Part shown: one piece after another, positions 36,417 to 46,519 of the stretch
Numbering within the stretch: the stretch's first letter is position 1
How the letters are laid out: every line of letters starts with the position of its first letter
NCBI GenBank assembly: GCA_002718195.1
Contig: PBDU01000003.1
Coordinates: forward strand, 1 to 64,000
DNA length: 64,000 nt
Direction of reading: 5' to 3'
From: Methanobacteriota archaeon
GTDB lineage: Archaea > Thermoplasmatota > Poseidoniia > Poseidoniales > Poseidoniaceae
Position numbers and translations under genes: made by a program
The notes under the pieces: model-generated
Told to the model about the DNA's origin: nothing
The model's database searches: none
The model's input: the letters and a program-made list of their open reading frames with translations, nothing else

Positions 36417-38204
36417 TTACTCGCCGGTTTGCACTGCCCACAGTTTCCTGTACTGTCCATCTAATTCAAGCAACTCTTCATGAGTTCCGCGTTCAGCAAT
36501 AACTCCGTTATCTAACACAATTATTTGGTGTGCATTTCTAATTGTAGACAACCTGTGTGCGATAATCAATGTGGTCCTATTGTCGCTTATCTTTGCAATG
36601 CTTCTCTGCAATGCTGCTTCAGTTTCATTATCTACAGCACTGGTTGCTTCATCCAGAATAAGGAAAGGTGCATCCTTCAAAACCGCTCTTGCAATCGCTA
36701 TTCTCTGTCTTTGCCCTCCACTCAATCTATGTCCACCTTCGCCTACAAGTGTCTGCCATTTCTCCGGTAATTCTTGAATGAAATCAAAAGCCTCTGCAAC
36801 TTTTGCAGCATTTTCGACAGCCGAGTCATCAGCATCTGGATTTCCATATCTGATATTCTCCATTATTGTTGTAGGAAACAGGGTAATGTGTTGGTCGACT
36901 AATGCAATCGACTTCCTGAGTTTTTCTAATTTCCATTCCTTAATTGGAGCATCAGACCATGAAATCTTGCCATCACTAATCTCATTAAATCTCAATAATA
37001 ATTTGGTTAAGGTTGTCTTTCCAGACCCAGTAGAGCCAACCAGTCCAATGGTTTTTTGAGCAGGAATAGTAAGATTCAATCCACTGAATACAGGATTTCG
37101 ATTAGGATAAGAAAACTTCAGATCTTCGATTTCTATGTCGGACTTAGCAACATCTCCAATTTCAGGATCATGCACACCTTCTCGAATTTCAATGGGACTT
37201 GCCAACAAGTCCAAGACACGCGTAGAAGAAGCCATTGCTCTTTGGTAAAGGTCGAAAGTTTCCCCCAACCTTGTGAGAGGCCAAAGTAATCTTTGAGTCA
37301 TAAACACAAGAACTGAATACGCACCTACGGCAAGAGTACCCTCCAAGGTAATCCACCCACCTAGAAGCAAAGTAGCCGTGAATCCCAGAAGAATTGCCAT
37401 TCTTATCATCGGAACAAATGCTGCACTCAATCTAATTGCCTTGCGATTTGCTTCTCGGTAAGATTGACTCAGGCTCTCTAGTCTATCTTTCTCCACTTCT
37501 TCAGCGGTGAAGGATTGGATGGTGGCTATGCCAGATAAATCATTTTCAAGCAAAGCATTCATTGTCCCAGCAGTTTTCCTAACTTCTGCATATCTTGGCT
37601 CAAGCGAGCGTTGATACTTGAATGAACCCCAAATGATAATCGGAATTGGCAAGACAGCAAATATTGCAATCTCCCAAGAGATAGCGATAAACACTGCTCC
37701 GACGACTAAGACAGTTGTAGATACCTGCAGTAAATCATTTGCACCTTTATCCAAAAATCTCTCTAGTTGATTTATGTCATCATTCATTATAGCCATCAAA
37801 TCTCCTTTCTGGCGTTCATCAAACCACGACATCCCCTGTTTCTGTACATGTGAAAAAGTATCTACGCGCAACTCATGTTGCACGGTTTGAGCAAGATTTC
37901 TCCATAGAATACCGTACCAATATTCGAATATTGACTCCAGCCCCCAAATCAAGAAAGTCAAAACTGAGAGCAGAATCAGTTGATGCCAAGGATCGATTAC
38001 ACCGAAGCCCGCCAATAAGGAATCTTCCCGTTCGACTACCACATCAACTGCTACACCAATCAACAAAGGGGGAGCAAGATCCCACAATTTGTTCATGATA
38101 GAAGCAAATGTTGCAAGCCTAACAGTGCCCCTGTGTCTTTGGATATGTTTGAACAATCTCGACAATGGTGCTTCAGTGCTCATGATTGAACCAAAAAGAG
38201 GCAA
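36417..38204 (-). CDS. ABC exporter (fused TM + ATPase, MsbA-like)
   Basis: GLVGSTGSGKTTLTKLLLRF, LSGGQRQRIAIARAVL, LILDEATSAVDNETE; TM-rich N-terminal half. Confidence 0.92.
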   Translation of the reverse strand: MPLFGSIMSTEAPLSRLFKHIQRHRGTVRLATFASIMNKLWDLAPPLLIGVAVDVVVEREDSLLAGFGVIDPWHQLILLSVLTFLIWGLESIFEYWYGILWRNLAQTVQHELRVDTFSHVQKQGMSWFDERQKGDLMAIMNDDINQLERFLDKGANDLLQVSTTVLVVGAVFIAISWEIAIFAVLPIPIIIWGSFKYQRSLEPRYAEVRKTAGTMNALLENDLSGIATIQSFTAEEVEKDRLESLSQSYREANRKAIRLSAAFVPMIRMAILLGFTATLLLGGWITLEGTLAVGAYSVLVFMTQRLLWPLTRLGETFDLYQRAMASSTRVLDLLASPIEIREGVHDPEIGDVAKSDIEIEDLKFSYPNRNPVFSGLNLTIPAQKTIGLVGSTGSGKTTLTKLLLRFNEISDGKISWSDAPIKEWKLEKLRKSIALVDQHITLFPTTIMENIRYGNPDADDSAVENAAKVAEAFDFIQELPEKWQTLVGEGGHRLSGGQRQRIAIARAVLKDAPFLILDEATSAVDNETEAALQRSIAKISDNRTTLIIAHRLSTIRNAHQIIVLDNGVIAERGTHEELLELDGQYRKLWAVQTGE

Positions 38205-38294
38205 TATAACATATCTCGCCTTGTTTTCTTCCTCAATTGCCGTAAGTGCTATTGCTTGTCCACATTAACATCTGTTTGAAGGAGGTGTCGGTAA

Positions 38295-39092
38295 ATGGAA
38301 TCTGCAGTGTCAAAACATATGCGAGCCAATGGTAGATGCCGCCATATAACCCTAATTGATCCTGGCAAACAGGACCTAGACACTGCGGCAAAAAGAGCAA
38401 TGTCTGCAGTACAAGCTGGTAGTGAATGCATCTTTATTGGTGGCTCAACCAATACCTCAAATGATGTAGTTCATGCAACTTGTGAGGCGATAAAAGAAGC
38501 CTTTGAGTTGAGAAAATTTGCCGCCTCCCAGGATTTGGATTCTAATGAGGATGAGTGGAATGTTCCTGTGATATTATTCCCGGGAGGAGGGCATGCCTTG
38601 TCTCCTGCTGCAGATGGAATATTATTCATGATGTTAATGAACTCCAAAGACAGGAAATTTTTGGTTGGAGAACAGGTCATTGGCGCTCCATTTATTGAAA
38701 AATTTGGAATTGATACACTGCCTGCAGGATATGTGGTTTGCGCCCCCGGCGGGGAGGTCGGACGGGTTGGAAATGTTGACCTAATCGAGAAAGATGATGC
38801 GGCACTGGTTAGAAATTACGCATTAACTGCCAAAATGTATGGTTTTCAATATCTGTATCTTGAAGCCGGCTCTGGAGCATCCTACCAAGTAAATCCCGAG
38901 TTAATCAAGGCAGCAAAATCAGTTGAAGGGCTAACGATTATAGTTGGTGGAGGAATAAAGGAATCCAGTCAAGCAGCTCTTGCAAAACAAGGTGGAGCTG
39001 ATTGGATTGTCACCGGTACCTTAACCGAAGAGATAGAAGATTATGTAAAATTAGAATCTACATTAAAGGAGATAATTTCAGAACTCAACTAA
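38295..39092 (+). CDS. Geranylgeranylglyceryl phosphate synthase
   Basis: TLIDPGKQDL, CIFIGGSTNTS, ILFPGGGHALSPAADGILFMMLMNS, YLEAGSGASYQV, TIIVGGGIKESSQA. Confidence 0.93.
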   Translation: MESAVSKHMRANGRCRHITLIDPGKQDLDTAAKRAMSAVQAGSECIFIGGSTNTSNDVVHATCEAIKEAFELRKFAASQDLDSNEDEWNVPVILFPGGGHALSPAADGILFMMLMNSKDRKFLVGEQVIGAPFIEKFGIDTLPAGYVVCAPGGEVGRVGNVDLIEKDDAALVRNYALTAKMYGFQYLYLEAGSGASYQVNPELIKAAKSVEGLTIIVGGGIKESSQAALAKQGGADWIVTGTLTEEIEDYVKLESTLKEIISELN

Positions 39093-39456
39093 TTCTATTT
39101 CTGTGCTTTGCTATACGGCGATATCCCCAATTTCTTACGGGCTTAGGAATAACCCAAAGAACAGGAAACCACATCTTCCAGTACCACTTCAAGTAAAGCA
39201 GGACTCTAATTCCCGCACTACTTTCTGATGTAATTTTTCCACCCTTTGTGAGCACCACAGTACCATATTTTGCTTGTTTCATTTTCCGTTCAATTAAGAC
39301 TAATTCTTCTTTCGAGAATCTAATTTTCAATAATTCCTTGTCGTTTTGAGGAAGTATTTCTATCGTCTTTAACTCTGATTTATTTTTATCAATCCAACGA
39401 GCAATAGAATTGCAAAAATTACAATCCCCATCGATTAATAACACATCATCGCTCAT
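39085..39456 (-). CDS. DCC-family thiol-disulfide oxidoreductase-like protein (DUF393)
   Basis: VLLIDGDCNFCNSIARWI. Confidence 0.85.
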   Translation of the reverse strand: MSDDVLLIDGDCNFCNSIARWIDKNKSELKTIEILPQNDKELLKIRFSKEELVLIERKMKQAKYGTVVLTKGGKITSESSAGIRVLLYLKWYWKMWFPVLWVIPKPVRNWGYRRIAKHRNRIS

Positions 39457-39471
39457 TTAATCCACTCAGAA

Positions 39472-40062
39472 TCAAGTAACAATGGTTTGAGGCGCAGATT
39501 TCTTTGCTTGCCATTTCATTAGGAATTTAATAGCAAAATAAATCAGTACTATGAAAGCACCAACCGCAAGGAATGGAGCCAAAAGGGCTAGAATAACCAT
39601 GAATATAGATGCAATAAATTCCACGGTTGATACAATTGGGTTAGCCAATCCAGCAGTCGTTCCGGTTGAAATAGCTCTAGTTGCTACAGTTCCTAATTGG
39701 ATTGTACCAGAAGACCCTCCTCCAGCAATTGTTGAGATTGACCATTTAATCACAGGATCAACATCGCCCATAACCGCAGCAGACATCATGGTTCCAGCAA
39801 TAACTGCGGAAGGTGTTGCAATCGTGTCTAAGAGATTATCAAGCCAAGGAATGTAATATGCCAGCACTTCCAAAATCACAGCCGTAGATAGTATGGCACA
39901 GGCAGTCCATGAATCTAAGATAGCAAAATCGCCAGTTAACTCAACCCAATCTTGGGTAGCAGCAAAACTCAGTGCTGCAGGAGGCAGAAAAACCCTGAAT
40001 CCACAAGCGGCAGATAAACCAAGACCTACCGATATAGCCAGAATTAAACTACCCATTTCCAT
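39472..40062 (-). CDS. DUF4126-like membrane protein
   Basis: GLGLSAACGFRVFLPPAALSFAA..., Gly/Ala-rich TM segments. Confidence 0.7.
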   Translation of the reverse strand: MEMGSLILAISVGLGLSAACGFRVFLPPAALSFAATQDWVELTGDFAILDSWTACAILSTAVILEVLAYYIPWLDNLLDTIATPSAVIAGTMMSAAVMGDVDPVIKWSISTIAGGGSSGTIQLGTVATRAISTGTTAGLANPIVSTVEFIASIFMVILALLAPFLAVGAFIVLIYFAIKFLMKWQAKKSAPQTIVT

Positions 40063-40063
40063 T

Positions 40064-41329
40064 TCAATCTTCGTCCTCGAAGATTACCGGGTCCCCACTT
40101 CCTCCAGGTGATGCTGGTCTATCAGTGTCAACTTCGATACCTTCGCTAAATTCTGATTCACTAACTTCTAAATTAATGTCGCCCCCTTCTGCAAGGTGCT
40201 TCATATCTTCAGTTGTTGGTGTCGACAATTTCTTTTCTACGTCAGGTGAATTAGCATAAGCCTCTTTCTTTGCTTGTCTGCCTTCGTGAGTTCTCACTAG
40301 GTTTAGGGAATCCGAGAAAACTCTACCTACAACTTCTCTGGTTCTTTCAGATTTTCTCACTCTTTCTATTTCCCCAACCGCTGTGGTATGTTGACGTTCT
40401 AATTCTCTCATTTCAGCAGTCCTATCCTGTAGCGCAGCCTCTAGATCAGTCATTGTAAGAGTCATTTGTTGAATGCGCTCATCTCTTTCGAATACATCGT
40501 TGTGAAGTCTTCGTTCTCTTCTTCTTAGAGATTCATATTCTCGGTTTCTATCGAGTAATCTTCTCTTCAATTCTTCAATTTGCTCAACTAGATAATCATG
40601 TTCCGCACTTACGCTTCTGGGCCCTTGCATTACTCTTTCAAGTTGCTCTTCCAGCTCTGCAAGCCTTCTATCCCTAGCATCTAGTAGCCCGCGAAGCCTA
40701 TCTGCAATTTCCCTGAGCCTTTGCCTCTCTTCTTCCAGAACCGAATTAGCTGCTACCTCGCCTTTGTGTTGCTTGTCTAATTCGTCAACCTGCCTTTTCA
40801 GATTTCGTACTTCATCTGCTGTAACAGAGGTTAGACCAGCTTGAGCCGCACGCTCCAATGCTTCGACCATTGTATCAAGTCTGCCCTGCATTTCACCAAT
40901 AACCTCATTTTGACTATCGCTTAGAGATTCTAGCCTTTCGATTTCTTCAGACATTTCCTGTCTTTCTTTCATTGCAATTGAACTGGACTGATTGGACAAC
41001 TCTTCTTTGGTATCTGTTAGCAACCTTTCGAGATGAATAATTCTTGATTCTGCTTCTCTTAGCGAGGCTTCGCTTTCCTTTAATTTTTGAATTTCAGGGG
41101 CAACCTCATCTTCTCTTTCTGCAAGATCTAATTCCAAAACACGAACTCTCTGCTTTACAGAAACCAACTCTTCGTTTTTTGAAGACAATTCTTCCCATGC
41201 TGTCAAAACCTCTTCTACAAGTTGTTCAACAGGGTACGAGGATAACATTCCTTCTAGAGCGGCTCTCTCCTCATTTTCACCTTCTCCGATACGGCGAATA
41301 CCACCTGAAGAAGAACCGGATAGCGTCAT
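40064..41329 (-). CDS. Long coiled-coil protein
   Basis: Almost continuous heptad-like Glu/Arg/Leu-rich sequence; internal ATG (41327-41329) gives MTLSGSSSGGIRRIGEGENEERAALEGML and is preferred over the ORF-track start 41371. Confidence 0.8.
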   Translation of the reverse strand: MTLSGSSSGGIRRIGEGENEERAALEGMLSSYPVEQLVEEVLTAWEELSSKNEELVSVKQRVRVLELDLAEREDEVAPEIQKLKESEASLREAESRIIHLERLLTDTKEELSNQSSSIAMKERQEMSEEIERLESLSDSQNEVIGEMQGRLDTMVEALERAAQAGLTSVTADEVRNLKRQVDELDKQHKGEVAANSVLEEERQRLREIADRLRGLLDARDRRLAELEEQLERVMQGPRSVSAEHDYLVEQIEELKRRLLDRNREYESLRRRERRLHNDVFERDERIQQMTLTMTDLEAALQDRTAEMRELERQHTTAVGEIERVRKSERTREVVGRVFSDSLNLVRTHEGRQAKKEAYANSPDVEKKLSTPTTEDMKHLAEGGDINLEVSESEFSEGIEVDTDRPASPGGSGDPVIFEDED

Positions 41330-41421
41330 ACAAACAATCAACGGAGCAAGTACACTCTTGAACCTTATCATTGGTAAGGACCAAAAAAAGGCTATTCTAG
41401 CCCCCTTCCATTAAATCCGAA

Positions 41422-42435
41422 TCACTCGATTGAAGTGTACATTTCATCTGGCATTTGTTGAGCAAGATCTAAAGCACCTTCAGCGACTTTTTCTAGCGGG
41501 TCTTCAACACACCAAACGCGAACATCTCCGATGTCGGCAATTTCTTTTGCAACTCTATCAGCAAGACCAACAATCAAGGATCCGCCACCTGAGAGAATGA
41601 TGTTGTTTCTGATAACGGGTTGAAGTTCTGGGTCAGCGGTTGCAATAATCTTCTTGATTGCATTACCGATCTTTGGAATGATAGATTCACAAGCCTCTTG
41701 CATTAGGTCCCCGATATCGACAACTTGCTTCTTACCTTCAACAGATAATTCCACCATTACTTCTTTGGTCTCTGCTCCGACATAGGATGCTTCTTCTTTC
41801 CACCTGCGTACCATGTCCTTTGTGATTTGAGCGCCAGTGAATTTCTTTCTAATCATTTCTGCTAATTCACCATCCAACCAGTCGCCTGCTTCTTGAATGG
41901 TTAATTGGTCTTCATCAGTTGGGAAGGTTCCATAGATTCTAGCAATATCCGTTGTTCCTGCTCCGATATCAACGACCAAGGAACCAGCGATTTCTTCCAC
42001 TGCAAAAGCTGTTGCGAATGGCTCTGTAACAACCATAATTGCGTTGACTAAACCTCTCAAGGTTGCAACTAGGTTGGATTTGTCAGTGAATGATACGTGG
42101 GAAGGAGAGCAAATAACGCCCAAAACTTCGTCATATTCCTCTGGGTCAACCGACTCGATTAAGTGAGTTACAAATGCTTTTGCCGCTGCAAGGTTAGCCT
42201 CATCATCTTGTGCTACACCACTGGACATTGGATAGAATATTTTACAGGCAAGCTTATTCTTCAAAGCATCAGCACCGAATAAAACATCTCTGCCCAAGAA
42301 ATTTCTTGCAACAGGGTCTTTTGGTCTACCGACTACGGTTTGGATTGTGTTTGTTGTGCCAGCGCTGCTAGCGATTGTTGATTGGTAAGTTCCCAAATCA
42401 ATTCCTATGTATAATCTCTCTGCCATGATATTCAC
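41422..42435 (-). CDS. MreB/MamK-like actin-family ATPase
   Basis: GIDLGTYQSTIASS (phosphate 1), VVDIGAGTTDIARIYG (phosphate 2), NIILSGGGSLIVGLADRV (adenosine), VVGRPKD and MPDEM-type C-terminus as in MamK-family actins. Confidence 0.85.
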   Translation of the reverse strand: MNIMAERLYIGIDLGTYQSTIASSAGTTNTIQTVVGRPKDPVARNFLGRDVLFGADALKNKLACKIFYPMSSGVAQDDEANLAAAKAFVTHLIESVDPEEYDEVLGVICSPSHVSFTDKSNLVATLRGLVNAIMVVTEPFATAFAVEEIAGSLVVDIGAGTTDIARIYGTFPTDEDQLTIQEAGDWLDGELAEMIRKKFTGAQITKDMVRRWKEEASYVGAETKEVMVELSVEGKKQVVDIGDLMQEACESIIPKIGNAIKKIIATADPELQPVIRNNIILSGGGSLIVGLADRVAKEIADIGDVRVWCVEDPLEKVAEGALDLAQQMPDEMYTSIE

Positions 42436-42516
42436 CTAAGCCCTTGCGGATGTAACAATCGAGGATAGTACTTTACTTGAAGTTTCACCCTATTTAATAA
42501 GTCCATCAAAGTCCAA

Positions 42517-45500
42517 TTATTCACCTTCATCATACGACTGTAGATTCTCATGATCATTGGTAAATGGATCAGGAATTCCCTTGTTATTCGTTGGATTCAA
42601 TCGTCTTTTCTTCATTGCACTTACTAATAATGTTGGAGCGATCAAGAAAAGCAACCCAAGTAGAAATAATCTGGCAAGATTTAGGTTGTCATTCCTTTGG
42701 TTGCTGGGTTCAAGAATTACAATTTCTTCCTTTGCTTCTAAATTAAATTGGTTTTGGTAAGTGATGGTACTGGTCCTCGAATAACTTTCATTCATGTCCC
42801 AAGCAATAATTTCGATGGATAAGGACTCATTCTCAGAGATAAAGAATGGACTAAAATACCCAGCTTTTACTATGCAGGAATGCAAAATATTCGCTCCCGA
42901 CACCTCTTGACATGAATATAGAACAAGATTTCCAGAAGTGATAATTTTTGCTTGTGCAACAACATCATCTCCATCTATATCCGATAAGCGATAAGAAAAC
43001 AAAAAATCATCTTTAATCAACTGATTATGATAAGGCCCCGTTACGAATTCTACCATCGGGGGATTATTCACGATTGCACATCCATAGAAATCGACCCCCC
43101 AAACTGGGTTTATCCCGTTTTCAGAATTGTCAATACACAGATCGTAATCATCCAAAACTCCATCCTCATCTAAATCATCAATACATCCATCAAGATTTTG
43201 ATCATTAACAGGAATTTCGTCAGGACAAAGATCCTCTTCATCGAAAACTCCATCATTATCACTATCTTTCCAGATTGTAGGATCTTTTACAATGCCACTT
43301 ACAGCCAAACCAAAACCAACTTGGTCCCCGGTCAAACCCAGTCCAGACTCATTACCATTTACAGCAACATTACGTGCCATAACACTCAATTCAATCCATT
43401 CGTTTTCTTGCAATGATTCACTGCTCAGAATAATCGCATGAGTATTCTCTCCATCTTTTGGGAACTGAGATTCATTTTCAGGATCGAAGAATGATGGAGC
43501 ATAGATATCAGAATAACCAGTTGAATTGAAATCTCCCGAAATCACCTTTTTACCGTCTTGAAGAGTTGCAATGAGGACAAGGTCATCATCGGCTATGTAC
43601 TCGGGCCTGGAAGGCCAGGAGAGAAATGCCTCAAAATCTAGATTGGGCTGAAGCACGAATCTGTTAGTGAAAACCTCACCCGATTTCAAAAAAGGACCAA
43701 CCATACCTTCAGTATCCCAGGCTTCTGAAGCCAAAGCCTCGGTAGAAATATTTCCAGGAACAGATCTTTGTGCAAGCATGTCTTTTGGTTCTGAATCTAC
43801 CAATCTGTAAGAGTCGTGAATCCAAAGATGCCTGGCAGGGTCGGCATTATTTGTCAATTGGTTGATTTGAAGTAAATTTTCCAAATTAGGTTGTCCCCAT
43901 CCATCATATGGATTTCTTGGCATAACCTGGTTCGGAGTTTCGTTATTATTAGGTTCAGAATCGATTTTATCGGCTGAAATCGCAAGAAGCGACTTCATCA
44001 GTGGAGCTGATGGAACAAAACCTTCTCCCAATGATACGTTGATTTCTCTTTGGTCACCCCAAACTGGGGTAATTTCCCCAAGCACGAACATCTCCCTTGT
44101 TTCATTATACCCGGTTAACCAACCTTCTTGCACCATCTGTGAAATTAATGCTGTTGTTGATGCAGCCATTGGAGTTGACATACTAGTGCCACTCATTCGC
44201 GCAGAATCTTGGTTGAATGAATCGTGCTGCCCATCTGCCTTTGCAGAATAGACCCCAGCTCCTGGAGCCAAGATGAAAATTCCATTTCGACCAGAATCAT
44301 CTGGGCCATGAGAACTTGGCCCCCACCTACTACTTTCGCTAGATTTTTCACTTGCCCCTACTGCAATAGCATTCCTTGCATTTGCTGGTTCTAGCAAAGT
44401 TCCACCATTATTTCCCGGTGCGATGAATGTAAGGGTCCAAGGAAACTCTCTTGACCAAGCATCGATAATTGCTGACCTTTCTGTGTATGCTGTAGTTGCA
44501 TCCCCCCAAGAATTCGAATGAATATATCCTCCATTGATAGCAGATTCACTTAGCAATTCATCGATATCTGGGGGAGACCATCCGCTTTCGTTGACGATAT
44601 CCTGGAAAATAATTTTTGATTCATAGGATGGGCTGGTGGTGGTGAAGGAAGGAGGATTAGTAGTCAAATTTTGATTGACATCCTTACAAGCTAAAGTGCC
44701 TGAGATGTGTGTTCCATGCCCATAATCTGAATCACTGATATAATCGCCATCGTCAATGGTGAAATTAACTAACTGGATTTTGCTGTGATTATCTCCGAAC
44801 TCTGATGTGTTGAGGGTAGAATTCTCATCCATAGTTTTGTTTAGAAAACACGAGTGATCATAATCAATTCCAGAGTCTGCGACGCCAATTATTACTCCTT
44901 CTCCATTTATACCTAAATCCCATAATTGACGATTTGCACCTTCGCCAGATTGAATCAATCCGCTTGAAACTAGGTTCCTTGAACTAGTTTCGAGTACCGG
45001 CTCAACCCACATTACTCCAGGTATTGAAAAACCACCCCCTATCTCTCCCATAAGCAATATTTCCAAGCCTTGTGCTAATGGGAAGTCATGGATAATTTGA
45101 TCGTCATTAAACTGTCCATAATATCTGATTTCATGCGAAATAGTTTCGATAGAGGATGGAGGAAGATTCGGCTCAAGGACGAACTTAACATTTGAAAAAT
45201 CGTTAATTGTATAACCATTCGGGGTTTTCAAATCTGTCTGGGTTGGTAAAATAGAATAGTCGAGATTCATACCACTTAACGCTTTGATGAGATTATTTGC
45301 ACTACTCCAAACAACGATCTCATTTTCCGCAGAGGATCTCAGAACAAAAATATCCCTTTCGAGAAGATTATTCCACAAATCTAAATCAATATTTTCGTTA
45401 TTTATTGTGACTCTGTAGGATGACGCAATCCTGCCGTCCAGTTGTTCGTTAACCTCTATTGAGTCAAAAAAAGCCGCTGTGCTAGATAAACACATTACTG

Positions 45501-45546
45501 CGACTAAAACTAACGCAAGGCGACTTCGCACATTTAGGTTGAGCAA
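42517..45546 (-). CDS. Secreted subtilisin-like (S8) serine protease with thrombospondin-type-3-like Ca repeats and C-terminal TM
   Basis: IGVADSGIDYDHSCF (Asp), DYGHGTHISGTLA (His), MSGTSMSTPMAAS (Ser); DSDNDGVFDEEDLCPDE / DLDEDGVLDDYDLC; hydrophobic LARLFLLGLLFLIAPTLLVSAMKKRR. Confidence 0.93.
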   Translation of the reverse strand: MLNLNVRSRLALVLVAVMCLSSTAAFFDSIEVNEQLDGRIASSYRVTINNENIDLDLWNNLLERDIFVLRSSAENEIVVWSSANNLIKALSGMNLDYSILPTQTDLKTPNGYTINDFSNVKFVLEPNLPPSSIETISHEIRYYGQFNDDQIIHDFPLAQGLEILLMGEIGGGFSIPGVMWVEPVLETSSRNLVSSGLIQSGEGANRQLWDLGINGEGVIIGVADSGIDYDHSCFLNKTMDENSTLNTSEFGDNHSKIQLVNFTIDDGDYISDSDYGHGTHISGTLACKDVNQNLTTNPPSFTTTSPSYESKIIFQDIVNESGWSPPDIDELLSESAINGGYIHSNSWGDATTAYTERSAIIDAWSREFPWTLTFIAPGNNGGTLLEPANARNAIAVGASEKSSESSRWGPSSHGPDDSGRNGIFILAPGAGVYSAKADGQHDSFNQDSARMSGTSMSTPMAASTTALISQMVQEGWLTGYNETREMFVLGEITPVWGDQREINVSLGEGFVPSAPLMKSLLAISADKIDSEPNNNETPNQVMPRNPYDGWGQPNLENLLQINQLTNNADPARHLWIHDSYRLVDSEPKDMLAQRSVPGNISTEALASEAWDTEGMVGPFLKSGEVFTNRFVLQPNLDFEAFLSWPSRPEYIADDDLVLIATLQDGKKVISGDFNSTGYSDIYAPSFFDPENESQFPKDGENTHAIILSSESLQENEWIELSVMARNVAVNGNESGLGLTGDQVGFGLAVSGIVKDPTIWKDSDNDGVFDEEDLCPDEIPVNDQNLDGCIDDLDEDGVLDDYDLCIDNSENGINPVWGVDFYGCAIVNNPPMVEFVTGPYHNQLIKDDFLFSYRLSDIDGDDVVAQAKIITSGNLVLYSCQEVSGANILHSCIVKAGYFSPFFISENESLSIEIIAWDMNESYSRTSTITYQNQFNLEAKEEIVILEPSNQRNDNLNLARLFLLGLLFLIAPTLLVSAMKKRRLNPTNNKGIPDPFTNDHENLQSYDEGE

Positions 45547-45650
45547 AGCATTGCTCTTGAATATCGCCCCTAAATGAGAAAACCGAAGGGAAAAAATCGC
45601 ACCCGTTTCGCGCCATCGCGTTTAAGAAAGGAAGGCAGGTCGCGTGGGGC

Positions 45651-45923
45651 ATGAAGGCATTTAGAGTATCAGGAATAGCTCCTTTTGGAAGCCAACGCCA
45701 AAAGTTCTCCCTTGACTTACCAGCAGAAGATTCTGCGGATGCAGAGCACAGAGTATATTCAATTCTAGGCTCAAGGCACAATGCTAAGAGAAGAAAAATA
45801 GACATTCAATCTATTGAAGAGATAGACCCAAGAACATCATCTGAAGCAGCAGTAATCAACGCTTTCCGTGATGAGATAGCTGCTGGCGGCGGACTAATTC
45901 AAGAATCCGAAGAGGAAGAGTGA
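45651..45923 (+). CDS. rpl18a: 50S ribosomal protein L18Ae / LX
   Basis: MKAFRVSGIAPFGSQRQKFSLDLPAEDSADAEHRVYSILGSRHNAKRRKIDI; syntenic with pfdA and ftsY as in many archaea. Confidence 0.88.
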   Translation: MKAFRVSGIAPFGSQRQKFSLDLPAEDSADAEHRVYSILGSRHNAKRRKIDIQSIEEIDPRTSSEAAVINAFRDEIAAGGGLIQESEEEE

Positions 45924-45971
45924 GTCTTCAACGGCTTTATCCAATCCGGCATATAGGCAGGGTTGAGCGGG

Positions 45972-46511
45972 ATGACTGGCAGAGAAGAGTTGCAAAGACT
46001 TGCATCGATTGTCGAAAATAATCGAAAGAAGTTGGAAGACCTCGAAAACCGCAAACAAAAGATTGTTGAAATTCTTGATGAACACGACCAAACCATTTCA
46101 ATTCTGCGCCAGCTCAATGAGAGCGAGACTCGATCTGCCAAGATAAACATCGGATGCGGAGTTTCTTTGCCGTATTCTGGAAAATCTAAGGATGTTAAGG
46201 CATTTGTAGACCTTGGTAGCGGAATTTTTGGTGAACAGGACATGCACTCCACTCTACAAATAACCCAGCAAAGAAAGGAATCGGTACTTGAGGTCGATAA
46301 GATGCTCGACCAACAAATTGACCAAATCAGCGAAATTATTCAGACTGCAGCAATGGAATTCAACAAAGCAGCAGAGGCTCTAAAATCCTCTGTTACTTCA
46401 GTCCAAGAAGCCACCCCATCTACTGAACCTAAGCAAGAAGAAGAAAAGCCAGCAGAGGTAAAGAGAATATCTCGTAGAAGGAGAGGGACAGAACTCACGC
46501 TTGACGACTAG
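45972..46511 (+). CDS. pfdA: Prefoldin alpha subunit
   Basis: Helical hairpin with central beta region KINIGCGVSLPYSGKSKDVKAFVDLGSGIFGEQDM; ATG 45972 preferred over TTG 45963. Confidence 0.85.
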   Translation: MTGREELQRLASIVENNRKKLEDLENRKQKIVEILDEHDQTISILRQLNESETRSAKINIGCGVSLPYSGKSKDVKAFVDLGSGIFGEQDMHSTLQITQQRKESVLEVDKMLDQQIDQISEIIQTAAMEFNKAAEALKSSVTSVQEATPSTEPKQEEEKPAEVKRISRRRRGTELTLDD

Positions 46512-46519
46512 GTGATAAA

